Translations under genes and position numbers: made by a program
Assembly (NCBI GenBank): GCA_026647385.1
Contig: JAPKGY010000208.1
Coordinates: 1-6,113 of the forward strand
Length of the DNA stretch: 6,113 bases
Direction: 5' to 3'
Source: Phycisphaerae bacterium
Lineage (GTDB): Bacteria; Planctomycetota; Phycisphaerae; UBA1845; PWPN01
Shown: one piece after another, positions 1-6,113 of the stretch
How the letters are laid out: each line of letters begins with the position of its first letter
Position numbering within the stretch: the first letter of the stretch is position 1
The notes under the pieces: model-generated
The model's input: the letters and a program-made list of their open reading frames with translations, nothing else
Told to the model about the DNA's origin: nothing
Databases searched by the model: none

Positions 1-2630
1 AGCCGCGCGACCTGTACGCCCTGGGCCAGGTCGTGCTGCGCATCTGGTTCGACGGCGAAAGGCAGCCCAGCGTCGAGGCCCGACAGGCCTTGAACACCCG
101 CATGGACAGCCACGAGGAGCGTATCGCGACACTCGATCGGCGGGTCAGCCAGCATCTGTCCGCGGTGACCGAAGCAATCGGCGGCCTGGAGAAGAAAGCA
201 CTGACCGGCGGCGATCTGGACCGGATGCGGCGGGATCAGGCCGCCTCCCTGGGCGAGGTATTGAACCTCATTCGCGTGCAGGGGGAGGAACTGGCGGAGT
301 TCAAGACCGCCATCGGCCGCCGCTGCGACAAGGATTCGGGCGAGCTGCAGTCGCTGGTGGGCCAGATCAGCCAACGCATCGATGCCCAGTCCTCCCGGCT
401 CGACGGGCTGCACGGCCGAGTCTCCGATTTCCTTGGCTCGATCGATTCCCGGTTCCACGAGCTGGGCGAGCGGTTTGCCGAGCGTTCCCAGGTCGAGGCC
501 GGCCTGGCCGAGCTTCGTCGGAACCACGAGGTCCATGCCGCGGAGGTTTCCTCCCAGATCGAGGCAAACCGAAGTTCCATCCAGCAACTCATGGATGACG
601 TGTCCGGACGCTTCCGGCGGACGCAGGAGCGTCTCGCGGGGCTCGCGGATGCGTCGGCCGACAAGACCGATCTGAACGAGTTGCGTTCGCGACAGGAACA
701 GGAGTCGCGGGCCCTGTCGGAACGCATCGAAGCCCAGAAACTGGCCATGGAGGCCCAGTTCGAGCAGACCGTCGGGCGGTTGCTGGCGACGCAAGAGCGG
801 ATCGAGGCGTTGGCGGGTACCGTCGCTCGCGCGGAGGACCTGGAGCAGTTGCAGCGTCAGCAGGCGGAGGAGCAGAAGAAGGCCCTCGACATGTTCGGCG
901 CTCAGCGTCGCGAAATCGAGTCGCTGATCCAGGCGACGAATAACCGGTACGATGAGATCGTTGCCCGTCTGGACGAAGTGCGGGCCCGGCACGAGGCCCT
1001 TCTGGGCGAACAGGAGTCGGCTCTGGTCGAATTACGCCGGAGCCATGAAGCTCACGCCGCCGAGGTGGTTCGCCGGATCGAGACCGGTCGCGATGCGGTC
1101 AAGAAGCTGGTCGGCAACGTCGTCGAGCGATTCCGCCGGGCGCATCGGCGTTTGGAGGAGATCGCGGCAATGTCGGCCGGCAAGGACGAGGTCAACGAGC
1201 TTCGGCTGCGGCACGAGCAGGATTCGCGATCGCTCGTCGAGCGTCTGGAAGGCCAGAAGTTGGCCATGGAAGCCCAGTTCGATCGGGTGCTCTGGCGGTT
1301 GCAGGAGACGCAGGCGCATCTCGACAACCTGTCTTCCGATGCCGCCCGGGCGGAGGATCTCGAGCAATTCCGACGCCAGCAGTCCGAGGATCAGGGCAAG
1401 GTCCTGGCGATCCTCGGGACGCAGCGCCGCGACCTGGAAACCCTGGCGGAGGCGACCAACCATCGGTGCGACGAGATTACCGCGCGCCTGGACGCCCTGC
1501 CGGCCGACCTCGCGACCACCGGCCAGATTGAAGCGGTCCGCGGCGAATACTCCGAACAGTTGAACAAGGTCCTGGTCGACCTCGAGAACCGCCGGGCCCA
1601 ACTCGAACAGTCGATCCGCTCCGTGGCGGAGTACTGCGACCGGACCAACTCGGCCGTCAGCGCTCTGGCCGCCGAGGCCGCCACGGTCCAGGAAGTCGCG
1701 GAGCTCCGTTCGGACCAGGCTCAGAAGCTCGACGAACTTCGCCGGCATCTCACCGAGCAGGAGCAGACCCAGGTCAACCGGATGCATCTGCTCACTCGCA
1801 AGGTCAAGGACCACGCCCAGCGGGTGTCCGAACTCGAGGAGCAGAATCGCAGGCCGGTCCGCCTGGAGTTGGCGCCCAAGGCGGGGACCGAACTTGGACG
1901 GATCGTCGAGGCCGCCAACCAGCAGCATCTCTGTCTGTCGGACGCGGTCGAGCGGGCCGGAGCCATCGCTTCGCATCTGCATGAAGCGTCGTCACACGTG
2001 CAGGAGGTCATGAAGTGCTGGGCGGACAACGCGGACAAGGTCGAGGACCAATCGCGGCACCTCCGCGAGTCCGCGGAGACGGCCGCCCGCATTCTCGAGG
2101 CCATGCGGAAATGCCATTCCGCCCTGGACCGGAAACTGAATTCCCAGCGCTGGCAGCACGAGCTTGCCCGCGGGGAGGCCGTCGCCCAGAAACTGGAGAA
2201 GGCGTCCACCCAGGGCCAGGCTGTCGTGAAGCAATTGACCGCCGTTCTGCGTGATTTCGATCGGTGCCAGGAGTCCGCCGACGACTTTGCGGCGCGCACG
2301 AAGCAGACGCAGCAGACCGTTCAGGATATGACCCGCCAGGCCCAGCAGGTCGTGCAGCAGCTGTCGCGGCTGCTGAGCGAAGCTTCGTCGGTCGGCACGA
2401 AATTCGATCAGAATCTCAACCGCCGCAAGCAGATGCTTAATGCGGTCGCCCAGAACACCGCCCGGCTCATGGAGCTGATCGATTCGGCTCGTCATGCGGA
2501 CGAAACCGGCAAGCCCTCGACCCGCGGCGACGCCGGCAAGCAGGGGGGGCGCAAGGCGGACAAGCCCGCGCGAGCGATCGCGGACGTGGAATGGCCGACC
2601 ATTCGCGTACGACCCGCGCACGTGGGTTGA
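1..2630 (+). CDS. Long coiled-coil repeat protein, 5'-truncated, possibly with a kinase-like N-terminal domain
   Basis: The frame is open from the left edge (first full codon at position 3) to TGA at 2628-2630, so the true start is outside the window; the GTG at 33 is only the first start-like codon inside it. Residues below are numbered from that GTG. The first visible residues, RDLYALGQVVLRIW, fit the D-x-[YW]-x-x-G pattern of protein-kinase subdomain IX (helix alpha-F), but only about 20 residues separate it from the coiled coil, too few for a full kinase C-lobe. Residues about 25-610 are Glu/Gln/Arg/Ala-rich, nearly proline-free helix with 56-residue repeats (listed separately). Residues about 615-820 form further amphipathic helices rich in Ala, Ser and Gln, vaguely like cytoplasmic chemoreceptor or filament helices. 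Residues 821-847 are a Gly/Lys/Arg/Asp disordered tail, followed by a short end, DVEWPTIRVRPAHVG. No membrane segment is visible. A structural, scaffold or signalling role is possible, but I do not recognise the family. That it is a gene is clear; its function is unknown. Confidence 0.85.
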   Translation, partial: PRDLYALGQVVLRIWFDGERQPSVEARQALNTRMDSHEERIATLDRRVSQHLSAVTEAIGGLEKKALTGGDLDRMRRDQAASLGEVLNLIRVQGEELAEFKTAIGRRCDKDSGELQSLVGQISQRIDAQSSRLDGLHGRVSDFLGSIDSRFHELGERFAERSQVEAGLAELRRNHEVHAAEVSSQIEANRSSIQQLMDDVSGRFRRTQERLAGLADASADKTDLNELRSRQEQESRALSERIEAQKLAMEAQFEQTVGRLLATQERIEALAGTVARAEDLEQLQRQQAEEQKKALDMFGAQRREIESLIQATNNRYDEIVARLDEVRARHEALLGEQESALVELRRSHEAHAAEVVRRIETGRDAVKKLVGNVVERFRRAHRRLEEIAAMSAGKDEVNELRLRHEQDSRSLVERLEGQKLAMEAQFDRVLWRLQETQAHLDNLSSDAARAEDLEQFRRQQSEDQGKVLAILGTQRRDLETLAEATNHRCDEITARLDALPADLATTGQIEAVRGEYSEQLNKVLVDLENRRAQLEQSIRSVAEYCDRTNSAVSALAAEAATVQEVAELRSDQAQKLDELRRHLTEQEQTQVNRMHLLTRKVKDHAQRVSELEEQNRRPVRLELAPKAGTELGRIVEAANQQHLCLSDAVERAGAIASHLHEASSHVQEVMKCWADNADKVEDQSRHLRESAETAARILEAMRKCHSALDRKLNSQRWQHELARGEAVAQKLEKASTQGQAVVKQLTAVLRDFDRCQESADDFAARTKQTQQTVQDMTRQAQQVVQQLSRLLSEASSVGTKFDQNLNRRKQMLNAVAQNTARLMELIDSARHADETGKPSTRGDAGKQGGRKADKPARAIADVEWPTIRVRPAHVG
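510..1028 (+). repeat. 519-bp tandem super-repeat, copy 1
   Basis: Residues 160-332 of the coiled-coil protein consist of three 56-residue units plus 5 extra residues in the linker (around residues 317-332). They match residues 333 onward at a constant offset of 173 residues (519 bp). Shared blocks include ELRR-x-HE-x-HAAEV, QKLAMEAQF, ARAEDLEQ and ATN-x-R-x-DEI-x-ARLD. The conservation is also visible in the DNA, for example around 742-765 against 1261-1284, pointing to duplication of a three-unit block more recent than the origin of the single units. Confidence 0.8.
1029..1499 (+). repeat. 519-bp tandem super-repeat, copy 2
   Basis: Residues 333-489 form the second copy of the three-unit block, aligned to copy 1 without gaps at an offset of 519 bp. 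Similarity fades after ARLDAL (residues 484-489), where the 5-residue linker extension of copy 1 is absent and the array continues with more diverged units at 501 and 557. Confidence 0.78.
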
Positions 2631-2689
2631 TGGACGCGCAAACACTCGGGCTCGGACGCCGCATCGGCGACTGATTACCAAGCCCACCA

Positions 2690-2728
2690 GGGGGCAGGCC
2701 ACGCGCCACGGACCTGCCCCTTTTGTTG
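2690..2728 (+). terminator. Rho-independent terminator downstream of the coiled-coil gene
   Basis: An 8-bp perfect stem, GGGGCAGG (2691-2698) pairing with CCTGCCCC (2713-2720), encloses a 14-nt loop and is followed directly by TTTTGTTG (2721-2728). It lies about 60 bp after the coiled-coil stop codon and 13 bp beyond the end of the convergent CPBP gene. Read on the minus strand the same hairpin has no U-tract, so it is best assigned to the plus-strand gene. The rest of the 2631-2740 spacer shows nothing else I can name. Confidence 0.75.
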
Positions 2729-2740
2729 CGCGGCCCGTGG

Positions 2741-3631
2741 TCAGGCGGAATCGGCCAGCTTGACGAGGGCTTGCGCGGTGGCTCCGGCATTGTTCAGCAT
2801 GTGCATCAAGATCGGCGGGACGACCGAGCCGGTGCCGTATCGGGCGAGGCCCAGGAGCACGCCGCACACGAGAATATACGCAATACCGTACGAGTCATAT
2901 TGCACGTGCAGCAGGCTCCAGAGGATGGTGGCGATCGAGATGGCGCCGGCCGGCCCGAGCCTGGAGGCGGCGATGCCCCGGTACATGAATCCGCGGAAAA
3001 CGACCTCCTCGAACAAGGGAGCGACCAGAACGACCGCGAGCACGAGAAGGGGCATAAAGCCCGCCGTCTTGCACACGTCAACCATGAACGGTGGAACGAC
3101 GTCGCGCCCGAGCAGGATCGTCACCGTGTCGCTGATCACCATGTATGCCGCCATCACCGCCAGCCAGAAAACCGTTTGCCTCGCCGTGGATCGGTTCAGG
3201 GCGAGATACTCCGCCGGCCGCCAGCCGCGCAAGTGGGTGATCAGGACGAGATAGGCGAAGCCAACCGGCAGCATCACGACGGACGACACGGAAACAAAGA
3301 GGCCGCTCATCGTGAACGCCTTCAGGGACTCCGCGCTGTTCATGGCGGCCGACCCGGTCAGGCCCGCGACCACACCGGCGATCAGGATCAGAACGAGGGT
3401 GACGATAAGTTCCAGAAGCAGGCCGAGCAGGGACCAGCCCAGTGTCGTCCATAGCCCCCAGGGGCGAGGGCACGGCTTCAGCATCGCCGCAGCAAGAGGG
3501 CTCGCCGCCATGTGAAACGGCGGTGGGGGAGCAACCAGGCGGGCGACGGGGATCAACGACGGATGGCGGGGAAGCGGCGTCGCGTTTCGCGTCTCCGCGG
3601 TCGGCTGGTTGTCTGGCAACTCGTCCTTCAT
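2741..3631 (-). CDS. CPBP-family (CAAX/Abi) intramembrane metalloprotease-like protein
   Basis: This is a 296-residue membrane protein if it starts at the ATG whose first base is 3631. It carries the three CPBP/Rce1-type motifs: EEVVFR (E208, E209, R213; the EExxxR motif), WSLLH (W238-H242; the [FW]xxxH motif) and HMLNN (H277-N281; the HxxxN motif). In this family these Glu, His and Asn residues build the active site inside the membrane. About seven hydrophobic segments can be drawn, near residues 62-91, 108-131, 152-175, 192-208, 227-243, 249-264 and 268-284. The first 50-60 residues are soluble and proline-rich, ending in PRPWGLWTTLGW. Substrates cannot be inferred; bacterial members are linked to prenyl-protein-like cleavage, peptide immunity or regulated proteolysis. 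The 3631 start is preferred because GGATGAG lies 7 nt upstream; ATG at 3643 is a close alternative, and starts at 3511 or 3484 would remove the proline-rich region. The gene converges with the coiled-coil gene and diverges from valS. The family call is firm; the start is not. Confidence 0.88.
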   Translation of the reverse strand: MKDELPDNQPTAETRNATPLPRHPSLIPVARLVAPPPPFHMAASPLAAAMLKPCPRPWGLWTTLGWSLLGLLLELIVTLVLILIAGVVAGLTGSAAMNSAESLKAFTMSGLFVSVSSVVMLPVGFAYLVLITHLRGWRPAEYLALNRSTARQTVFWLAVMAAYMVISDTVTILLGRDVVPPFMVDVCKTAGFMPLLVLAVVLVAPLFEEVVFRGFMYRGIAASRLGPAGAISIATILWSLLHVQYDSYGIAYILVCGVLLGLARYGTGSVVPPILMHMLNNAGATAQALVKLADSA

Positions 3632-3818
3632 CCCATGGCTCATCCGGAATGCTTGGATCAGTCGTTTTCCGCGGCGCAAGTCTACCCGCAGTCCCCTCCA
3701 TTGCCTAGCCGCCGCGCCCGTCGACTTGCCTGCTGCGTTGCGATAACATATTCCCTTTTCGTCAGTCGTCCGGGGGGCGATTGTCTTTATTCCGACAACC
3801 GAGAGTGACGGGTGTACT
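3632..3818. promoter_or_regulatory. Divergent intergenic region between the CPBP gene and valS
   Basis: This 187-bp spacer must hold the promoters of both divergent genes if each has its own. An AT-rich patch at about 3742-3758 (GATAACATATTCCC and a following TTTT) is the likeliest core-promoter area, but I find no -35/-10 pair with good spacing on either strand. An imperfect inverted repeat, GATTGTC (3779-3785) and GACAACC (3794-3800) separated by 8 bp, lies 18 bp upstream of the valS start and could be a weak operator or leader hairpin. No T-box-like leader, tRNA or terminator is evident. The ATG of valS has only a poor Shine-Dalgarno sequence (GAGAG at 3801-3805, rather far upstream). Confidence 0.3.
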
Positions 3819-6113
3819 ATGACCGTACTGGACCACTTGCCGCCGACGTACGACCCCAGGGGGGTCGAGCCCCAGATCCGCAAGTTTTGGGAGGCTGGCC
3901 GATTCTTTCACGCCGAGCCTGCCGACGACGGCCGGCCGGCCTACACCATCGTCATCCCCCCGCCGAACGTTACCGGTGCCCTCCACGGCGGCCACGCGCT
4001 GAACAACACGTTGCAGGACATTCTGATTCGCTGGCACCGCATGCGCGGCTACAACACACTCTGGATGCCAGGTACCGATCACGCCGGCATCGCCACGCAA
4101 GCGGTCGTTGAACGCACCATCTTCGAGAAGGAGAAGAAGAACCGCCACGACCTCGGCCGGGAGGAACTGGTCAAGCGCATCTGGGAGTGGAAGGAAGCCT
4201 ACGGCAATCGGATCATCGAGCAGCTCAAGCTCATGGGCTGTTCCTGCGACTGGGAGCGCACGCGGTTCACGCTCGACGACGTCTGCGCCCGCGCGGTCCG
4301 GCACACGTTCTTCCGTTTGTTCAAGGACGGGCTGATCGTTCGCGGCAAGCGGCTGGTCAATTGGGACACGCAGCTTCAGACCGCCGTCGCCGACGACGAG
4401 GTCTACCACGAAACCGTCAAGGGGCACTTCTACCACTTCAAGTATCCGGTGAAGAACCCCAAGCCCGGCGAGCCGCAGTTCGTTCACATCGCCACAACCC
4501 GGCCGGAGACCATGCTTGGCGATACCGCGGTGGCCGTCCATCCCGAACCCGACAAGGCCCTCGATAAGGCCGAGGCCGACCTGAAGCGGCAATTGGCCGA
4601 GGCGCCGGAAAAGGAACGACCCGCCATCCAGGCCCAACTCGACGATATCGCCGAGCGCCGCCGCACGACGTTGCCGACGCTGCTCAAGCTGCGGGGCATG
4701 GCCCGCGATGGCCGGAAACTGAATCTGCCGCTGGTCGACCGCGAGATCCCGCTGATCTGCGACGTCTGGGCCAAGCCCGAGCTCGGCAGCGGTTGCGTGA
4801 AGATCACGCCCGCGCACGACGCCAACGATTACGAGGTCGGCCAGCGGGCCAAGCTGCCCATGGTCAACGTGCTCACGCCCGACGGCAGGGTCGCCCGGAT
4901 CGTCGAGCCCGACGGCTCGGTCAATCCGAACTCGTCGAAATACGAGGGTTTGAAGTTCGCCACCGAAGGTCGCAAGAAAGTCGTGGCTGACCTGGAGGTG
5001 CTCGGCTTGGTCGAAAAGATCGAGGACCGCCAGATCGACGTCGGCCACAGCGACCGCAGCAAGACGCCGATCGAACCGTTTCTGTCGGATCAGTGGTTTG
5101 TCCGTATGGGCGATCTGACTCCGGAAGAAGCCGCCAAAGTCGAAGGTCTCCGCGGCAGCGCCGGCCTCGCCCAGCTCGCGATGGAGATGGTCTGCGAAAA
5201 GCCCCACGCTTCGGCCGACGAACGCAAGGCCTGCGGCAAGGTCCACTTCTTCCCCGAACGCTACGCCAAGACCTACCTCGACTGGCTGGGCGAGAAACGC
5301 GACTGGTGCATCAGCCGGCAACTGTGGTGGGGGCATCGGATACCGGTATGGCGTCTTGGGTCCGGTCGAGGTTTCCCGCCACCCGGGCAATCTGTACCGC
5401 AACCTGATGGTGCTCTTGGGCTTGATGCGTTGAAAGACCTCAGCGTTGAGTACTGTGTGACACCAAATATGCACACTCAGCGGGTGGGGCAGCAACTCAC
5501 GTCTGAGCAAGAAATGCTTTATGCGGAGAGTTCCCCCTATGTGTGTCTGAAGGATGAACCCTCTCCTCAAGACGTAGAACTCCTCGAACGGATGGGATTC
5601 GAGCGAGACCCCGACGTCCTCGATACTTGGTTCAGCAGTGCCCTGTGGCCGCACTCGACTTTGGGCTGGCCGGAGCAGACCCCCGAGTTGAAGACGTACT
5701 ACCCCGGTTCGGTGTTGAGCACGGCCCGCGAGATCATCACGCTGTGGGTGGCCCGCATGGTGCTGACGGGCATGTACAACATCGGCCGGGTGCCGTTCCA
5801 CGACGTGTACATCCACGCGGTGATTCAGGACGGCCAGGGCCGACCTTTCAAGAAGACCCTCGGCAACGGGTTCGATCCGGTCGACATCATCGAGGTGTAC
5901 GGCGCCGATGCGTTGCGGTATACGATGGCCTCCATCACGACCGAGACGCAGGACATCCGCATGCCGATGAAGAAGGTCAAGCTCGACGATGGCCGGGAAC
6001 TGCAATCGTCGGAAAAGTTCGAGCTTGGCCGCAACTTCTGCAACAAGGTCTGGAACGCCGCCCGATTCGCGTTTATGAACCTGGAAGGCGCGACCTCGAA
6101 GCCGATCGACCCG
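3819..6113 (+). CDS. valS: Valyl-tRNA synthetase, 3'-truncated by the window edge
   Basis: An open frame of 765 codons runs from ATG at 3819 to the last base, with no stop; the C-terminus lies outside. ValRS charges tRNA-Val with valine in the cytoplasm and edits mischarged threonine. Visible in order are IPPPNVTGALHGGHAL (residues 46-61) with the HIGH-type site H56-G-G-H59; MPGTDHAGIATQ (83-94); the editing-domain motifs TTRPETMLGD (226-235) and ITPAHDANDYEVG (329-341); DWCISRQLWWGHRIPVW (495-511); DPDVLDTWFSSALW (597-610); ITLWVARMVL (640-649); the KMSKS-equivalent PFKKT (676-680) before LGNG; and the start of the anticodon-binding domain, GRNFCNKVWNAARF (737-750). A charged helical insertion occupies residues about 244-294 in the editing domain. 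Residues about 511-592, between RIPVW and DPDVLDTW, are longer than in E. coli ValRS and have atypical codon use; part may be out of its original frame (see findings). No in-frame start lies just upstream, so ATG 3819 is the natural choice. The identification is secure; whether the product is fully active is less so, given the KMSKS change and the linker. Confidence 0.95.
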   Translation, partial: MTVLDHLPPTYDPRGVEPQIRKFWEAGRFFHAEPADDGRPAYTIVIPPPNVTGALHGGHALNNTLQDILIRWHRMRGYNTLWMPGTDHAGIATQAVVERTIFEKEKKNRHDLGREELVKRIWEWKEAYGNRIIEQLKLMGCSCDWERTRFTLDDVCARAVRHTFFRLFKDGLIVRGKRLVNWDTQLQTAVADDEVYHETVKGHFYHFKYPVKNPKPGEPQFVHIATTRPETMLGDTAVAVHPEPDKALDKAEADLKRQLAEAPEKERPAIQAQLDDIAERRRTTLPTLLKLRGMARDGRKLNLPLVDREIPLICDVWAKPELGSGCVKITPAHDANDYEVGQRAKLPMVNVLTPDGRVARIVEPDGSVNPNSSKYEGLKFATEGRKKVVADLEVLGLVEKIEDRQIDVGHSDRSKTPIEPFLSDQWFVRMGDLTPEEAAKVEGLRGSAGLAQLAMEMVCEKPHASADERKACGKVHFFPERYAKTYLDWLGEKRDWCISRQLWWGHRIPVWRLGSGRGFPPPGQSVPQPDGALGLDALKDLSVEYCVTPNMHTQRVGQQLTSEQEMLYAESSPYVCLKDEPSPQDVELLERMGFERDPDVLDTWFSSALWPHSTLGWPEQTPELKTYYPGSVLSTAREIITLWVARMVLTGMYNIGRVPFHDVYIHAVIQDGQGRPFKKTLGNGFDPVDIIEVYGADALRYTMASITTETQDIRMPMKKVKLDDGRELQSSEKFELGRNFCNKVWNAARFAFMNLEGATSKPIDP

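Larger units (their letters stand above)
222..1868 (+). repeat. Array of 168-bp (56-residue, eight-heptad) coding repeats
   Basis: Within the coiled-coil gene, units beginning with an [EQA]-[LFV]-R-type motif start at residues 160, 216, 272, 333, 389, 445, 501 and 557 (numbered from the codon at 33). Spacing is exactly 56 residues without gaps, except 61 between 272 and 333. A further clear but isolated copy starts at residue 64, and the region 104-159 is a degenerate unit needing gaps. Shared positions include E-L-R at the start, I/L-E near position 17, R near 34, and a small polar turn before the next unit (ADKTDLN, AGKDEVN, ARAEDLE, TTGQIE, TVQEVA). Because 56 is 8 x 7, each unit keeps the heptad register, which fits a continuous coiled coil with regular modules. 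Units were aligned by eye. Confidence 0.75.

Noticed and set aside
222..1868. CRISPR array or non-coding tandem repeat
   Set aside because: The 168-bp and 519-bp periodicities are protein-level repeats in one open reading frame with diverged DNA; there are no short identical repeats with unique spacers.
1032..1982. 316-residue minus-strand open frame inside the coiled-coil gene
   Set aside because: It is the complement of a strongly repetitive, high-GC3 coding region; the plus-strand product keeps heptads and 56-residue repeats, while this one shows no domain.
1992..2867. 291-residue minus-strand open frame across the gene 1 end, terminator and CPBP 3' end
   Set aside because: It overlaps two well-supported genes and a terminator, and the product is Arg/Pro/Gly-rich without a recognisable motif.
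2723..3454. 243-residue plus-strand open frame opposite the CPBP gene
   Set aside because: It is a hydrophilic Gln/Asp/Arg/His-rich shadow of the CPBP protease-like gene, whose membrane segments and three motifs identify the true strand.
3632..3818. T-box riboswitch leader of valS
   Set aside because: The spacer is short for a T-box, has no recognisable T-box sequence or antiterminator/terminator pair, and such leaders are mainly found in Firmicutes and related groups.
3632..3883. N-terminal extension of the CPBP gene up to ATG at 3883
   Set aside because: The extension would run through the whole divergent spacer and into the first codons of valS, and its sequence is not membrane-like or family-like. 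A start at 3631 or 3643 leaves room for promoters.
5349..5590. Intein in ValRS after RIPVW
   Set aside because: The extra segment is only about 80 residues, does not begin with Cys or Ser, and lacks a terminal HN followed by Cys, Ser or Thr, so it is not an intein.
3762..6005. 747-residue open frame on the minus strand
   Set aside because: It lies antisense to valS, whose plus-strand frame shows the HIGH-type site, editing motifs and other ValRS signatures in order. The antisense product is Leu/Val/Gly/Asp/Arg-rich low-information sequence, as expected from the complement of GC-rich codons.

Overview
This 6.1-kb, GC-rich window (hand-counted third-position GC is about 80-90% in well-behaved coding stretches) holds three protein-coding genes and no RNA gene, mobile element or CRISPR array that I can support. 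The ValRS sequence (STAREIITLWVARMVL, LGNG after the KMSKS site, TTETQDIRMP, a charged insertion in the editing domain) and the proline-rich N-terminus of the CPBP protein look like Planctomycetota, possibly a Phycisphaerae-like lineage. That placement rests on remembered family resemblance, not on a search.

Layout. (1) Positions 1-2630, plus strand: the 3' portion of a gene for a very long coiled-coil protein. The reading frame is open at the left edge, so the true start lies outside. Its first visible residues (RDLYALGQVVLRIW) resemble the helix alpha-F region of a Ser/Thr-kinase fold. The rest contains an array of 56-residue (eight-heptad) repeats, part of it duplicated as a 173-residue block, followed by a second helical region and a basic, disordered tail. 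(2) Positions 2690-2728: a Rho-independent terminator for that gene, between convergent genes. (3) Positions 2741-3631, minus strand: a CPBP-family (CAAX/Abi-type) intramembrane protease-like protein with all three signature motifs. (4) Positions 3632-3818: a 187-bp divergent intergenic region with an AT-rich patch and a small inverted repeat. (5) Positions 3819-6113, plus strand: valS, valyl-tRNA synthetase, 765 codons visible and running off the right edge. A long antisense frame over valS (3762-6005) is an artefact of GC-rich codon use.

The three genes do not form an evident pathway. Gene 1 and the CPBP gene converge on the terminator, and the CPBP gene and valS diverge from the 3632-3818 spacer. 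I see no strong case for a new multi-gene system. The items most worth a second look are inside genes: a stretch of valS just after RIPVW where the codon signature moves into the +1 frame (about 5350-5433), followed by a low-GC linker; a ValRS KMSKS loop reading PFKKT; and the regular 56-residue repeat architecture of the coiled-coil protein with its possible kinase-like head.
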